Shown piece by piece: positions 17,495-25,583 of a stretch of 64,000 nucleotides of DNA. Under the pieces are notes generated by a model. That model saw nothing but the letters and a program-made list of their open reading frames with translations. It searched no databases and was not told the DNA's origin. Each line of letters begins with the position of its first letter. The first letter of the stretch is position 1. Both the position numbers and the translations under genes were made by a program. The stretch spans positions 5,316,249 to 5,380,248 of the forward strand of contig NZ_CP038799.1 of NCBI RefSeq assembly GCF_012223425.1. The letters are read 5' to 3'. Source of the stretch: Mycolicibacterium frederiksbergense (GTDB lineage: Bacteria > Actinomycetota > Actinomycetes > Mycobacteriales > Mycobacteriaceae).

Positions 17495-18415
17495 TCAGCG
17501 GGAGCCGCGGCCGTCGCGATCCCAGATGTCAAGCATCGTACGGAGGATCTCTTCGGCGCAGCCGAGCCCCCCGAGGTGGCTCTCGCCGGGCAGCACCGTC
17601 ATCTCGGCCTCCGGCAGTCGTGACACCACGTGCGCGCCGTGCGCGAACGGGACGATGTGGTCCTTGTCGCCGTGCCACCAGTGCACCGGGACCTTGACCT
17701 CATCGAGGCGGAATCCCCAGTCGCGGACGAAGTCGACGATGTCGTAGAACGGTGCCGCCAGCTGTTTGCGGCCGCCGTTGAGCAGGTCATCGAGGAACAT
17801 CGCCTTGAACTCGGGGCGTGCCAGCAGTCGGCGGTCTCCCTCCGGGGAGATCCGCGCGTACATCTCCAACGCCGGTGAGCCGACCGGCGCGATGAACTTG
17901 ATCAACGTGGCAGCGGCCAATCTGATGGGGGCACCCGCCAGCTCGAGTACCGGGGCGACCGTCGAGCCGAGGTTCATCAGGCCGCTCGCGATCCCATCCG
18001 GCCCGACATAGGGGGCCACGCCGCCGAGCACACCGGCGGCGACCACCCGGTCGGGCATGGCGGCCGCGGCCGCCAGCGTGTACGGCCCACCACCAGAGAG
18101 GCCGATCACGGCGAAGTTGTCGATGCCGAGGGTGTCCGCGATGACGCGCAGGTCCTCGGCGAAGGCCAGCACGTTGGGATACTGGTGCGCCGTGGAGGAC
18201 CCGATGCCCGGCCGGTCCACTCCGATAAGCCGGACCTTCTCCAATCCGGCGTAGGCACGTGCCTCGGCGGGTATCTGCCGGCGCGCGCCGGGGGTGCCGT
18301 GCAACCAGAAGACCGCCCGGCCCCGGGGATCGCCGAACTCGGCGAAACCGAGTTGGCGGTCAGCGCTGACGGCGACATTGCCCTCGAGCTTGGGGCGCGC
18401 GATGGGAGGAACCAT
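17495..18415 (-). CDS. alpha/beta hydrolase
   Basis: A 306-residue alpha/beta-hydrolase fold protein: oxyanion-hole region FWLHGTPGARRQ, nucleophile elbow GLSGGG, acid candidate in HGDKDHIVPF, and catalytic His in GESHLGGLG. No signal peptide is present. It is the first gene of the operon with two LLM oxidoreductases, which suggests hydrolysis of an ester or ring product made by F420-dependent chemistry. This link is inferred from position only. Confidence 0.9.
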   Translation of the reverse strand: MVPPIARPKLEGNVAVSADRQLGFAEFGDPRGRAVFWLHGTPGARRQIPAEARAYAGLEKVRLIGVDRPGIGSSTAHQYPNVLAFAEDLRVIADTLGIDNFAVIGLSGGGPYTLAAAAAMPDRVVAAGVLGGVAPYVGPDGIASGLMNLGSTVAPVLELAGAPIRLAAATLIKFIAPVGSPALEMYARISPEGDRRLLARPEFKAMFLDDLLNGGRKQLAAPFYDIVDFVRDWGFRLDEVKVPVHWWHGDKDHIVPFAHGAHVVSRLPEAEMTVLPGESHLGGLGCAEEILRTMLDIWDRDGRGSR

Positions 18416-18539
18416 CAGCCGAGTGTGTCATGGATTACAGGTCGGCAATATCGTGCCCTTCGCCACGCGCGGCACGTCCTCATGGAATGGTCGGGTGCAC
18501 GCTGGCTTCGTGGTCAGCCCTGCGATCGAGGAGGACACC

Positions 18540-18920
18540 ATGGACGATCCGATCGACCGAGGCGCCGTCGCGCTGGCGTTCTCCACCCATCGTTTCGAGG
18601 AGTCCCTGCCGCATCTGGCCAGAGACGTCCAGTGGACGATCGTGGGCTACATGGTGCTCGAAGGTGCCGACGCCGTCATCCGCACCTGCCGCGAAACGCG
18701 CGAGAGCCTGGCCGACACCGAGACCAGCATGCAGCGCTGTGTGGTCGCCGCCCAAGGCGATGTGGTGGCGGTGGACACCGTGGCCCGCTACAGCGGGCCC
18801 AACGGCGTGACGGCGGTGGCCGGCTGCGACATCATCGAGTTCACCGGAACCCAGATCAGCGCCATCACCTCGTATGCGGTGCAGGTCGACCCCGATTGTT
18901 CGGGTGCGCCGCCGCGATAG
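18540..18920 (+). CDS. SnoaL/NTF2-like protein
   Basis: A 126-residue protein from an ATG with GAGGAGG 6 bases upstream. It shows a nuclear-transport-factor-2 / SnoaL-like pattern: an N-terminal helix with ALAFSTHRFEESLPHLARDVQWTIVGY, then alternating strands ending CDIIEFTGTQISAITSYAVQVD. Members are small enzymes or ligand-binding proteins. No catalytic residues could be assigned. Confidence 0.75.
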   Translation: MDDPIDRGAVALAFSTHRFEESLPHLARDVQWTIVGYMVLEGADAVIRTCRETRESLADTETSMQRCVVAAQGDVVAVDTVARYSGPNGVTAVAGCDIIEFTGTQISAITSYAVQVDPDCSGAPPR

Positions 18921-18945
18921 GTCGCTGATCCGGGGCCGGGTGCGA

Positions 18946-19215
18946 TCAGCGCCGCGCCGCCACTCCGTTGCGCTCGGCCAACGAGCGCAACTGTTTCAGC
19001 GCGAATTGCCGGCTACGCCCGGCCGGCGGCAGCACGATACCGGCCCACAGACCCTCCGCCCCCGGAGTCGCACAGGCCTCTTTGGCGCATTGCCAGCGGC
19101 GCGGGCACGCTCGGCACAAGGCCTTTGCCCCTTCATCCGCCGTCGTCGTCCATCGGTCGGGATTCTGTGTGCACGGTGCCGTCCACACTCCGTCTTCGAT
19201 CGATATCGGATACAC
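18946..19215 (-). CDS. whiB6: WhiB-family iron-sulfur regulator, WhiB6-like
   Basis: An 89-residue WhiB protein with cluster cysteines C15, C34, C37 and C43 and the G-[LIV]-W-A-G turn (AEGLWAGIVLP). The sequence around them (CTQNPDRWTTTADEGAKALC, RACPRRW, LRSLAERNG) matches WhiB6, which binds 4Fe-4S, senses redox/NO and controls ESX-1 genes in M. tuberculosis. The N-terminus is shorter than the ~116 residues of that protein. The GTG at 19215 is the only start seen in frame. Whether it is the orthologue or a paralogue is open, since ESX-1 genes are not in view. Confidence 0.85.
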   Translation of the reverse strand: MYPISIEDGVWTAPCTQNPDRWTTTADEGAKALCRACPRRWQCAKEACATPGAEGLWAGIVLPPAGRSRQFALKQLRSLAERNGVAARR

Positions 19216-19261
19216 GTCCCCCCACCATCCCTTCCGTCTCGATTCATCGAGCTACTGGACC

Positions 19262-19295
19262 ATACGTTTGTATCGTACTTACGATACAGACGTAT
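19262..19295. promoter_or_regulatory. 34-base near-perfect palindrome between whiB6-like and TetR genes
   Basis: Two nested inverted repeats share the same centre: TGTATCGTA/TACGATACA (19269-19288) and ATACGT/ACGTAT (19262-19267 with 19290-19295). Only one pair in the arms and the central CT are unpaired. The site lies 47 bases from the WhiB start and 24-33 bases from the TetR start, so one regulator could control both directions. Confidence 0.75.
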
Positions 19296-19327
19296 CGGCC
19301 AGCCGTGGTGGAGTGAGATTGACTACG

Positions 19328-19954
19328 GTGGCAATTGTGAAGTCTGAGGCCGGCGGGACGGGCGTTGAGGTACCGCGCAGCGTCGAGAAAATCCGTACCG
19401 CGGCGTTGCAGAGTTTCGCGGTGCACGGCACCGCCGCGACGACGCTGCGCGGGGTCGCCGCGGCGGCCGGGGTGTCACTCGGGCTCGTGCAACATCATTT
19501 CTCCACCAAGGCCGGATTGATCGAGGCCGTCGACCAATACGTGGTCGACGTGGTGATCGCCCCGATGGCACAGCCCATCTCCGAGCTCGCCGCCGACTCG
19601 GTCTCGGAGGTCGGCAACCGGGTGAACAAGATCTTCGCCGAGCACCCCGATGTGGCGGCCTATGTGGGCCGTGCCCTGGTCGACGGGAGCCAGTTGGGCA
19701 CCACGATCTTCGACAGCCTCTACCAGATCGGCATGGTGCGCTGGCAGGAGCGCGCCGAGCGTGGGGAGACCCGCCCGGATATCGACCTGCCCTGGGCGGT
19801 CATCAACGCGCTGATCCTGCCGCTCGGCGCAGTCAGCATGCGCGGCCATATCGAAAGGCACCTGCCGGGGTCGTTCACCGCTCCGGAGCAACTGCACCGT
19901 TGGCGGGACGCGGTGAACGAATTGTTGCGCCAGGGTCTGTTCCGCGGGCCATAG
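19328..19954 (+). CDS. TetR family regulator
   Basis: A protein of about 208 residues with a TetR HTH (IRTAALQSFAVHGTAATTLRGVAAAAGVSLGLVQHHFSTKAGLIEAVDQYV) and a helical ligand domain. The start is uncertain: the GTG at 19328 is used, while the TTG at 19319 has a better-spaced GGAG. The palindrome at 19262-19295 just upstream is the likely binding site. It diverges from the whiB6-like gene and converges with the broken AraC gene, 6 bases apart. Confidence 0.88.
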   Translation: MAIVKSEAGGTGVEVPRSVEKIRTAALQSFAVHGTAATTLRGVAAAAGVSLGLVQHHFSTKAGLIEAVDQYVVDVVIAPMAQPISELAADSVSEVGNRVNKIFAEHPDVAAYVGRALVDGSQLGTTIFDSLYQIGMVRWQERAERGETRPDIDLPWAVINALILPLGAVSMRGHIERHLPGSFTAPEQLHRWRDAVNELLRQGLFRGP

Positions 19955-19960
19955 CGCATA

Positions 19961-20809
19961 TCAATCCTTTTGGCCGGCAACCCTTTTGCGGTAGGCCGAT
20001 GGCGTCTCGCCGCAGAACTGGGCGAAGCTGCGGGTGAACGAGCTCAGGTTGTCGAAACCCACCGCCGACGAGGTCGCCTGTACCGACTAGCCGGGTGCGG
20101 CCAGCAATGCCATCGCGCGCAGCATCCGGGCGTGCAGCAGATAGGTCCGCCAGGACAGCCCGAGGGTGTCGGAGAACAACCTGCGCAACGTCCGTTCCGA
20201 GACCGCCACCGCGCGACTGACATCCTCGGCGGTCACCGATGCGAGGTGCTCCTTGGTGTAGGCCAGCGCCGCCGCGACGATCGGATGATCCGACGTCGGC
20301 AGGCTCAGCGGTGCCTCGTGGTCGAGTGCCTCGGTGACCAGGTGGGCCATGGTGCGGAAGAAGTCGTCGGATATCTGATCGCTGTGGTCCCGGTCGATCG
20401 GCCAGCGCAGGGCGTAGATCATCATCTCGCGGATGAGCGGCGACACCGCGATGATCCGGGCCCGGTCACCGGTGTCGGTGATCATCTGCGCGTCGAACAT
20501 CACCGCGACGGTCTTGACGTCCGGGTTCATCACCGCCTGGTGTTCCAGCCCGGCCGGGATCCAGGCGGCCTGCTGGGGTGGCAGCAGATAGTGGCCCGCA
20601 TCGGTCTCCACCTCGACGACACCCTGCAGCGCGTATTCGATCTGATGAACCTCGTGGGAGTGCCAACCGGTGATCAACCCGTCGCCCTCGTAGAGATAGC
20701 TGCCGGCGACCGCGTGCCCGCCACGGCGCAATTCGATGACCGGCCGGCCGGGTTCATCCACATTGGCCGAAAAGGTCAAACCTCTGTCCGATAGCGCAGA
20801 GACGGTCAC
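19961..20809 (-). pseudogene. AraC-family regulator interrupted by an in-frame amber codon
   Basis: The first 240 residues hold a cupin-like sensor domain (GWHSHEVHQIEYALQGVVEVET, LLPPQQAAWIPAG) and the first AraC HTH (VSERTLRRLFSDTLGLSWRTYLLHARMLRAM). A TAG at 20087-20089 then stops the frame at LLAAPG. The same frame continues for 41 more codons with the expected second HTH (VGFDNLSSFTRSFAQFCGETPSAYRKR) and ends at 19961, close to the convergent TetR gene. A single CAG-to-TAG change would explain it. The truncated product should lack full DNA binding, unless the codon is read through. Confidence 0.85.
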
Positions 20810-20833
20810 GGAATCCGAGGGTACTAGTTAAGT

Positions 20834-22096
20834 ATGCAGACCGACGACCTGATTCTTGTGAGCATCGACGACCACGTCGTCGAGCCTCCCGACATGTTCC
20901 TGAACCACGTACCGGCCAAGTACAAATCAGAGGCCCCGATCGTCGTGACCGACGACAAGGGCGTCGACCAGTGGATGTATCAGGGCCGCCCGCAGGGCGT
21001 CAGCGGCCTCAACGCCGTGGTGTCCTGGCCCGCCGAGGAATGGGGCCGTGATCCCGCCGGGTTCGCCGAGATGCGCCCCGGCGTCTACGACGTGCACGAA
21101 CGGGTCCGGGACATGAGCCGCAACGGCATCTTGGCCTCGATGTGCTTTCCGACCTTCACCGGATTCTCCGCGCGCCATCTCAACATGCACCGCGAGGACG
21201 TCACGCTGGTGATGGTGTCGGCCTACAACGACTGGCACATCGACGAGTGGGCCGGCTCCTACCCGGACCGCTTCATCCCGATCGCCGTGTTGCCGACCTG
21301 GAACCCGGAGGCGATGATCAAGGAGATCAAGCGGGTCGCCGCCAAGGGGTGTCGCGCGGTCACGATGCCGGAACTGCCGCACCTGGAAGGACTTCCGAGC
21401 TACCACGACGAGGACTACTGGGGCCCGGTCTTCCAGGCGCTCTCCGACGAACAGGTCGTGATGTGCCTGCACATCGGCACCGGTTTCGGAGCGATCAGCA
21501 TGGCGCCCAATGCGCCCATCGACAACCTGATCATCCTGGCCACCCAGGTATCGGCGATGTGTGCCCAGGACCTGTTGTGGGGACCGGCGATGCGCAACTA
21601 CCCCGACCTCAAGTTCGCATTCTCCGAGGGCGGTATCGGCTGGATCCCGTTTTATCTGGACCGCAGCGACCGGCACTATACGAACCAGAAATGGCTGCGC
21701 CGCGACTTCGGTGACAAGATGCCCAGCGACGTCTTCCGCGAGCACTCGCTGGCCTGCTACGTCACCGACAAGACCTCACTGAAGCTGCGCCATGAGATCG
21801 GCATCGACATCATCGCGTGGGAATGCGACTATCCGCACTCGGACTGCTTCTGGCCCGATGCTCCCGAGCAGGTGCTCGCGGAGTTGAATGCTGCGGGCGC
21901 CGACGACGCCGACATCAACAAGATCACCTGGGAGAACTCCAGCAGGTTCTTCGGCTGGGATCCGTTCAAGCTCACGCCCAAGGAGAAGGCGACCGTCGGC
22001 GCGTTGCGGGCTACCGCCACCGATGTCGACACCTCCATCCGGCCGCGTGCGGAGTGGGCACGGCTCTACGACGAAAAGCGGTTCGCTCAGGTCTGA
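20834..22096 (+). CDS. amidohydrolase family protein (amidohydrolase 2 type)
   Basis: A 420-residue metal-dependent hydrolase of the ACMSD / amidohydrolase-2 type. It starts with SIDDHVVEPPDMF, where the metal-binding motif is DxH, and later has LHIGTGFG, FAFSEGGIGWIPF and WECDYPHSD with candidate metal and catalytic residues. Mycobacteria carry many such paralogues, often in aromatic or steroid degradation loci. It diverges from the AraC pseudogene; the starts are only 24 bases apart. The substrate is unknown. Confidence 0.92.
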   Translation: MQTDDLILVSIDDHVVEPPDMFLNHVPAKYKSEAPIVVTDDKGVDQWMYQGRPQGVSGLNAVVSWPAEEWGRDPAGFAEMRPGVYDVHERVRDMSRNGILASMCFPTFTGFSARHLNMHREDVTLVMVSAYNDWHIDEWAGSYPDRFIPIAVLPTWNPEAMIKEIKRVAAKGCRAVTMPELPHLEGLPSYHDEDYWGPVFQALSDEQVVMCLHIGTGFGAISMAPNAPIDNLIILATQVSAMCAQDLLWGPAMRNYPDLKFAFSEGGIGWIPFYLDRSDRHYTNQKWLRRDFGDKMPSDVFREHSLACYVTDKTSLKLRHEIGIDIIAWECDYPHSDCFWPDAPEQVLAELNAAGADDADINKITWENSSRFFGWDPFKLTPKEKATVGALRATATDVDTSIRPRAEWARLYDEKRFAQV

Positions 22097-22152
22097 TCGA
22101 GGTCACCGGATCCGATGCCGGCACACGCGGCGCTTGATCTAGGCTTGGCAGC

Positions 22153-22818
22153 ATGACCGATCTGGATCGTGCCGCCGCCCGCCGTGAAATCGCCGAAGCC
22201 CTGCTGAAGGCACTCGACCGCCGGCACGAGGTGCTCGACATCATCGTCGACGCCACCGATCGGGACGCGGCCGTGACGGCCATCGCCGACCTGCTCGGCA
22301 CCACCCACCTGGGCAGTGAGGCGGTTTTCGGGCTGTCGTTCCAGCAGCTGACCAAGGACGCCCGCCGGGGCATCGCGGCCGAGCTGGACGATCTCAACAG
22401 CCAGCTCACGTTCACTCTCAACGAGCGCCCGGCATCGTCGGCGGAAACGCTGGTGCTGCGCGCCTTCTCGGGCGAGACCGACCGCGACATCTTCGCCGCC
22501 CGGGTGGACGAGTTGCACACCGCAGGCGACGGCAAGGGCGGTCCCGCAGGCAGCCTCGATGACGAGATCACTTCTGCGCTGGGTCGTTTGGACGCTGAAG
22601 AAGCGGCCTGGTTCGTGGCTTTGGAGGGCGAAGAGAAGGTCGGTCTGGTCCTCGGCGAGCTCGTCGACCACGAGGTCGAGGTGCGTATCTGGATTCGTCC
22701 CGATCTGCGCAAGAAGGGCTACGGCACGGCGGCGCTGCGCAAGTGCCGCTCCGAGATGGCGATCTACTTCCCGGCGGTGCCTGTCGTGGTGCGTGCTCCA
22801 GGAGCCGTCGCTCGCTGA
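22153..22818 (+). CDS. GNAT-like acetyltransferase with a GyrA/ParC-like helical N-terminus
   Basis: A 221-residue protein in two parts. Residues about 1-85 (LLKALDRRHEVLDIIVDATDRDAAVTAIADLLG, LSFQQLTKDARRGIAAELDDLNSQL) resemble the helical segment of type II topoisomerase A subunits that ends near the coiled coil. Residues 105-221 look like a GNAT fold, with WIRPDLRKKGYGTAALRKC as the acetyl-CoA loop. The combination suggests a modifying enzyme, but no substrate is shown. It follows the amidohydrolase gene by 56 bases. Confidence 0.75.
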   Translation: MTDLDRAAARREIAEALLKALDRRHEVLDIIVDATDRDAAVTAIADLLGTTHLGSEAVFGLSFQQLTKDARRGIAAELDDLNSQLTFTLNERPASSAETLVLRAFSGETDRDIFAARVDELHTAGDGKGGPAGSLDDEITSALGRLDAEEAAWFVALEGEEKVGLVLGELVDHEVEVRIWIRPDLRKKGYGTAALRKCRSEMAIYFPAVPVVVRAPGAVAR

Positions 22819-22855
22819 CGGATCACGCTCGGCAGTAGTGCTTTTCGGGCGCTGA

Positions 22856-23977
22856 TCACCAGTCGGCGCGGCCCGCGCCCTCCGGCGTGGGTGCCGCCGC
22901 GCCGGGTTCACCTTCGGGCGCGGTGGCCGACCATGCGGTGCCTTCGCACACCAGGTCGGTCGGCAGTGAGATCTCACTCGGAAGTGTCACCGGCAAGCCG
23001 GGCACGGTCGGCAGGGCCAGCGGGGGCGGCGGTGTCGCGGCCAGCACGGACGGGGCCGATGCCAGCATCGGGAGAACATTGCCCGCCGCCTCTGCGACGC
23101 TTGCCGCGGCGGGTGCCCCGATCCCCACCGGTGGCGCGACCGCGGCCTCGACCGGCGCGGCGGCGGCAATGGGTGCCGCGGCGTCCACCAGTGCCACATC
23201 CGCCGGTGGTGGCGGCGCGTCGACCGGCGCGGGAGCCACGATCTCGGCAGGCGGAGCAACGGCCTCGACCGGTGCGGGCGGTGCCGCCGCTACGGGTGCC
23301 GGTGGCGGTGTTGCCTCGATCGGGGGTGGCGGCGGTGCTGCCGCGATCGGCGGTGGCGGGGGAGTCGCGGCGAGTGGCGCCCCGGCCTCCACCGGACTGA
23401 CTGCGGCTGCCTCGATCAGCGGCGCGGCCACCGGCGCGGCCGGTGCGGCCATCGGGATGCCCGCCGGGACGGGCACCGGGGCCGGCGGAACGCCGACGGG
23501 CAGCGGCGGGGTCACGACCGGTACGGCCGGGGCCGCGATCGGCGCAGGAACCGGGAGCGCGGCGGGCACCGGAGCCGCCACCGGGGCTACGGGCGGTCCG
23601 GCCATCGCGCGCTCGAGCACCGACATCGCCGCGGGGGTGGCCTCGCTCGCGGCGGGAACCGCCGGAACCGCCGGAACCGCCGGAACCGCGATCTCCGCGG
23701 GCGGAGCGGGGACCGCAGGGGCCTCGATCAGGGGTGCCGCGATCTCCATGGGTGCCGGAGGTGGAGGTGGTGCGAAGGCTTCGTTCAGCGCCGCCGTGCC
23801 ACCCTCCAAGGACTGCGGGATGATCTCCGGAGCGGCGGCGAGGTCGGAGACCATGTCCAGACACGGCACTCCAGGGCTGGGCTCAGCAAAGACCGCCGGG
23901 CTCAATGCGAGCACACCGCAGTACAGACCTGCCGTCGCAAACGATGTCAGCACGATCCGATTTGTGGTGCGTGGCAT
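22856..23977 (-). CDS. secreted Pro/Ala-rich low-complexity protein
   Basis: Encodes 373 residues. A clear signal peptide (hydrophobic stretch at residues 8-30, cleavage after VFA) is followed by a short unique region (SPGVPCLDMVSDLAAAPEIIPQSLEGG). A long Pro/Ala/Val-rich tract follows, including four tandem AVP units encoded by repeated GCCGGAACC triplets. The unique C-terminal end (LPSEISLPTDLVCEGTAWSATAPEG) holds the only cysteine outside the N-terminal region; the two cysteines may pair. It is probably a cell-wall protein of unknown function. Confidence 0.8.
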   Translation of the reverse strand: MPRTTNRIVLTSFATAGLYCGVLALSPAVFAEPSPGVPCLDMVSDLAAAPEIIPQSLEGGTAALNEAFAPPPPPAPMEIAAPLIEAPAVPAPPAEIAVPAVPAVPAVPAASEATPAAMSVLERAMAGPPVAPVAAPVPAALPVPAPIAAPAVPVVTPPLPVGVPPAPVPVPAGIPMAAPAAPVAAPLIEAAAVSPVEAGAPLAATPPPPPIAAAPPPPPIEATPPPAPVAAAPPAPVEAVAPPAEIVAPAPVDAPPPPADVALVDAAAPIAAAAPVEAAVAPPVGIGAPAAASVAEAAGNVLPMLASAPSVLAATPPPPLALPTVPGLPVTLPSEISLPTDLVCEGTAWSATAPEGEPGAAAPTPEGAGRADW

Positions 23978-24169
23978 AGATTTCCCGGTCTCCCTGCGAC
24001 TGACGACGAGGGGAACCTATCGCGATCTCGAAATTGCGCAAACCGCTAATTTTGGCCGACACCGATCCGATGCGAAGCGGTGGCCGTCCTGTGACTGCCA
24101 CGGGGCACGCCGTCGCGTCGCCGTTCAAAAGCGGAGCGCGCGAGCCCATTTCTGCAATCCCGCGGCTGG

Positions 24170-25540
24170 TCAGAGTCCGGCGGCCTGTTCCAGCGCGGCC
24201 AGCGAATCCTCCAGGTGGGTCAGCAACCTCTGTAGATGCGGCACGCTGCGGCGGCACCCGACCAGTCCGAAGTCCAGGTTGTCGGCGTTGTTGGTGAGGG
24301 TGATGTTCAGTGCCTGCCCGTCCAGGGCGATGGACATCGGGTAATTGCCGTCCAGCCTGGCGCCATTCCAGTACATCGGTTCCCGCGCTCCGGGAACATT
24401 GGAGATGACGATGTTGAACGGCGGCGGTGCCGAGGACACGAATCCGGGCACCAGGCTGAGTCCGAGCCCGGCGACCAGGAAGCCCGACAGCGCCAGCGCC
24501 TGGGTGCGCGGTAGCTCGCTGAAAACCTGCTTGTTGTCCCGCATCGATGCGCTGATGGCTGCCAGGCGTTTCATCGGGTCCACGACGTCGGTGGCCAGAT
24601 TGCACAGGATCGTGCCGACCATGTTGCCGCCGGCGTCTTGCTCGTGTTCGCCGCGCAGGCTGACCGGAACCATTGCCACCAAGGGTGTTTCGGGCAGTGC
24701 GTGCTGCTCGTCGAGGTAGGCGCGCAGCGCTCCCGCGCACATCGCAAGCACCACATCGTTGACGGTCGATCCCGGAGCGGCCTCCTTCACAGCGCGAAGC
24801 CGGGCCAGCTTCCAAGACTGTGCCGCGCACCTTCGGGCACCGCCGATGGGCACGTTGAACATGGTCTTGGGCGCCCTGAAGGGGAGGGTGAGTTGCTGTT
24901 CGAAGAGCGCCGAGCGGGCGAGGGAGATGGTCGAGGGGGCGATGCCGGCCACCGCTCCTGCGGCACCGGTGAGCGTGCCCACCAAGGAGGAGCCCGGACT
25001 GGCGGACTTCACCGCCCGCTTCTTGGCCCGCAGCGTCCAGGGCACCCGGACTTCGCGGTCGGCCGGATCGGAGGCCAGCGTGCGAATCATCAGCCGCTGG
25101 GCGGACACCCCATCGATGAGGGAATGGTGGATCTTGGTGTAGATGGCGAAGCGTCCGTCGCTGAGGCCCTCGACGAAATAGGCCTCCCACAGTGGTCGGT
25201 GCCTGTCGAGCAGTGTGCCGTGGATCCGTGAGGTCAGCTCCAGCAGCTCGCGGACCCGCCCGGGGCGCGGCAACCCGGAGCGGCGCAGGTGGTAGTCGAC
25301 ATCCACCTCGCTGTCCAAAGTCCAAGCGACATTGGATATTCCACCAAAAAGGCTGGCCGGGTGTTTGCGGAACGTCGGCTGAAAGTCATCACACTTGGTG
25401 ATCGTCCGGTACAGGTCACCGACGAAATCGGGTCCGGCGTCGGCCGGGGGTTCGAACAGTTGCAGCCCGCCGACGTGCATCGGGTGTTCCCGTGACTCTC
25501 CGACGAGGAACAGTGCATCGGTCGGTGAGATCAGCTTCAT
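24170..25540 (-). CDS. wax ester synthase / diacylglycerol acyltransferase (WS/DGAT)
   Basis: A 456-residue WS/DGAT enzyme with the catalytic HHxxxDG motif at 138-144 (IHHSLIDGVSAQ), the family start (MKLISPTDALFLVGESREHPMHVGGLQLFEPP) and the C-terminal NVPGAREPMYWNGARL and ISYxL-like regions. It joins acyl-CoA to diacylglycerol or fatty alcohol for storage lipid, at the inner membrane surface. It lies 43 bases downstream of the Ag85C-like gene on the same strand. An antigen 85 protein next to a DGAT suggests lipid transfer between mycolate and storage lipid pools. Confidence 0.93.
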   Translation of the reverse strand: MKLISPTDALFLVGESREHPMHVGGLQLFEPPADAGPDFVGDLYRTITKCDDFQPTFRKHPASLFGGISNVAWTLDSEVDVDYHLRRSGLPRPGRVRELLELTSRIHGTLLDRHRPLWEAYFVEGLSDGRFAIYTKIHHSLIDGVSAQRLMIRTLASDPADREVRVPWTLRAKKRAVKSASPGSSLVGTLTGAAGAVAGIAPSTISLARSALFEQQLTLPFRAPKTMFNVPIGGARRCAAQSWKLARLRAVKEAAPGSTVNDVVLAMCAGALRAYLDEQHALPETPLVAMVPVSLRGEHEQDAGGNMVGTILCNLATDVVDPMKRLAAISASMRDNKQVFSELPRTQALALSGFLVAGLGLSLVPGFVSSAPPPFNIVISNVPGAREPMYWNGARLDGNYPMSIALDGQALNITLTNNADNLDFGLVGCRRSVPHLQRLLTHLEDSLAALEQAAGL

Positions 25541-25583
25541 GCCGCCACGCTACCGATACCGTCGGCGGGTGGTAGGCGATTGC

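Noticed and set aside
20815..20833. CTAGTTAAGT upstream of the amidohydrolase, similar to the CTAGTTTA after both KstR-type boxes
   Set aside because: The AACnnGTT core is absent, so it is at most a shared promoter sequence.
23650..23695. Tandem GCCGGAACC repeats
   Set aside because: They encode the AVP units of the secreted protein and are not a separate repeat element.
22887..24344. Open frame of 485 codons on the plus strand opposite the Pro/Ala-rich secreted protein
   Set aside because: It is a low-complexity Gly/Ala/Thr mirror of the GC-rich repeats; the minus-strand gene has a proper signal peptide and start.
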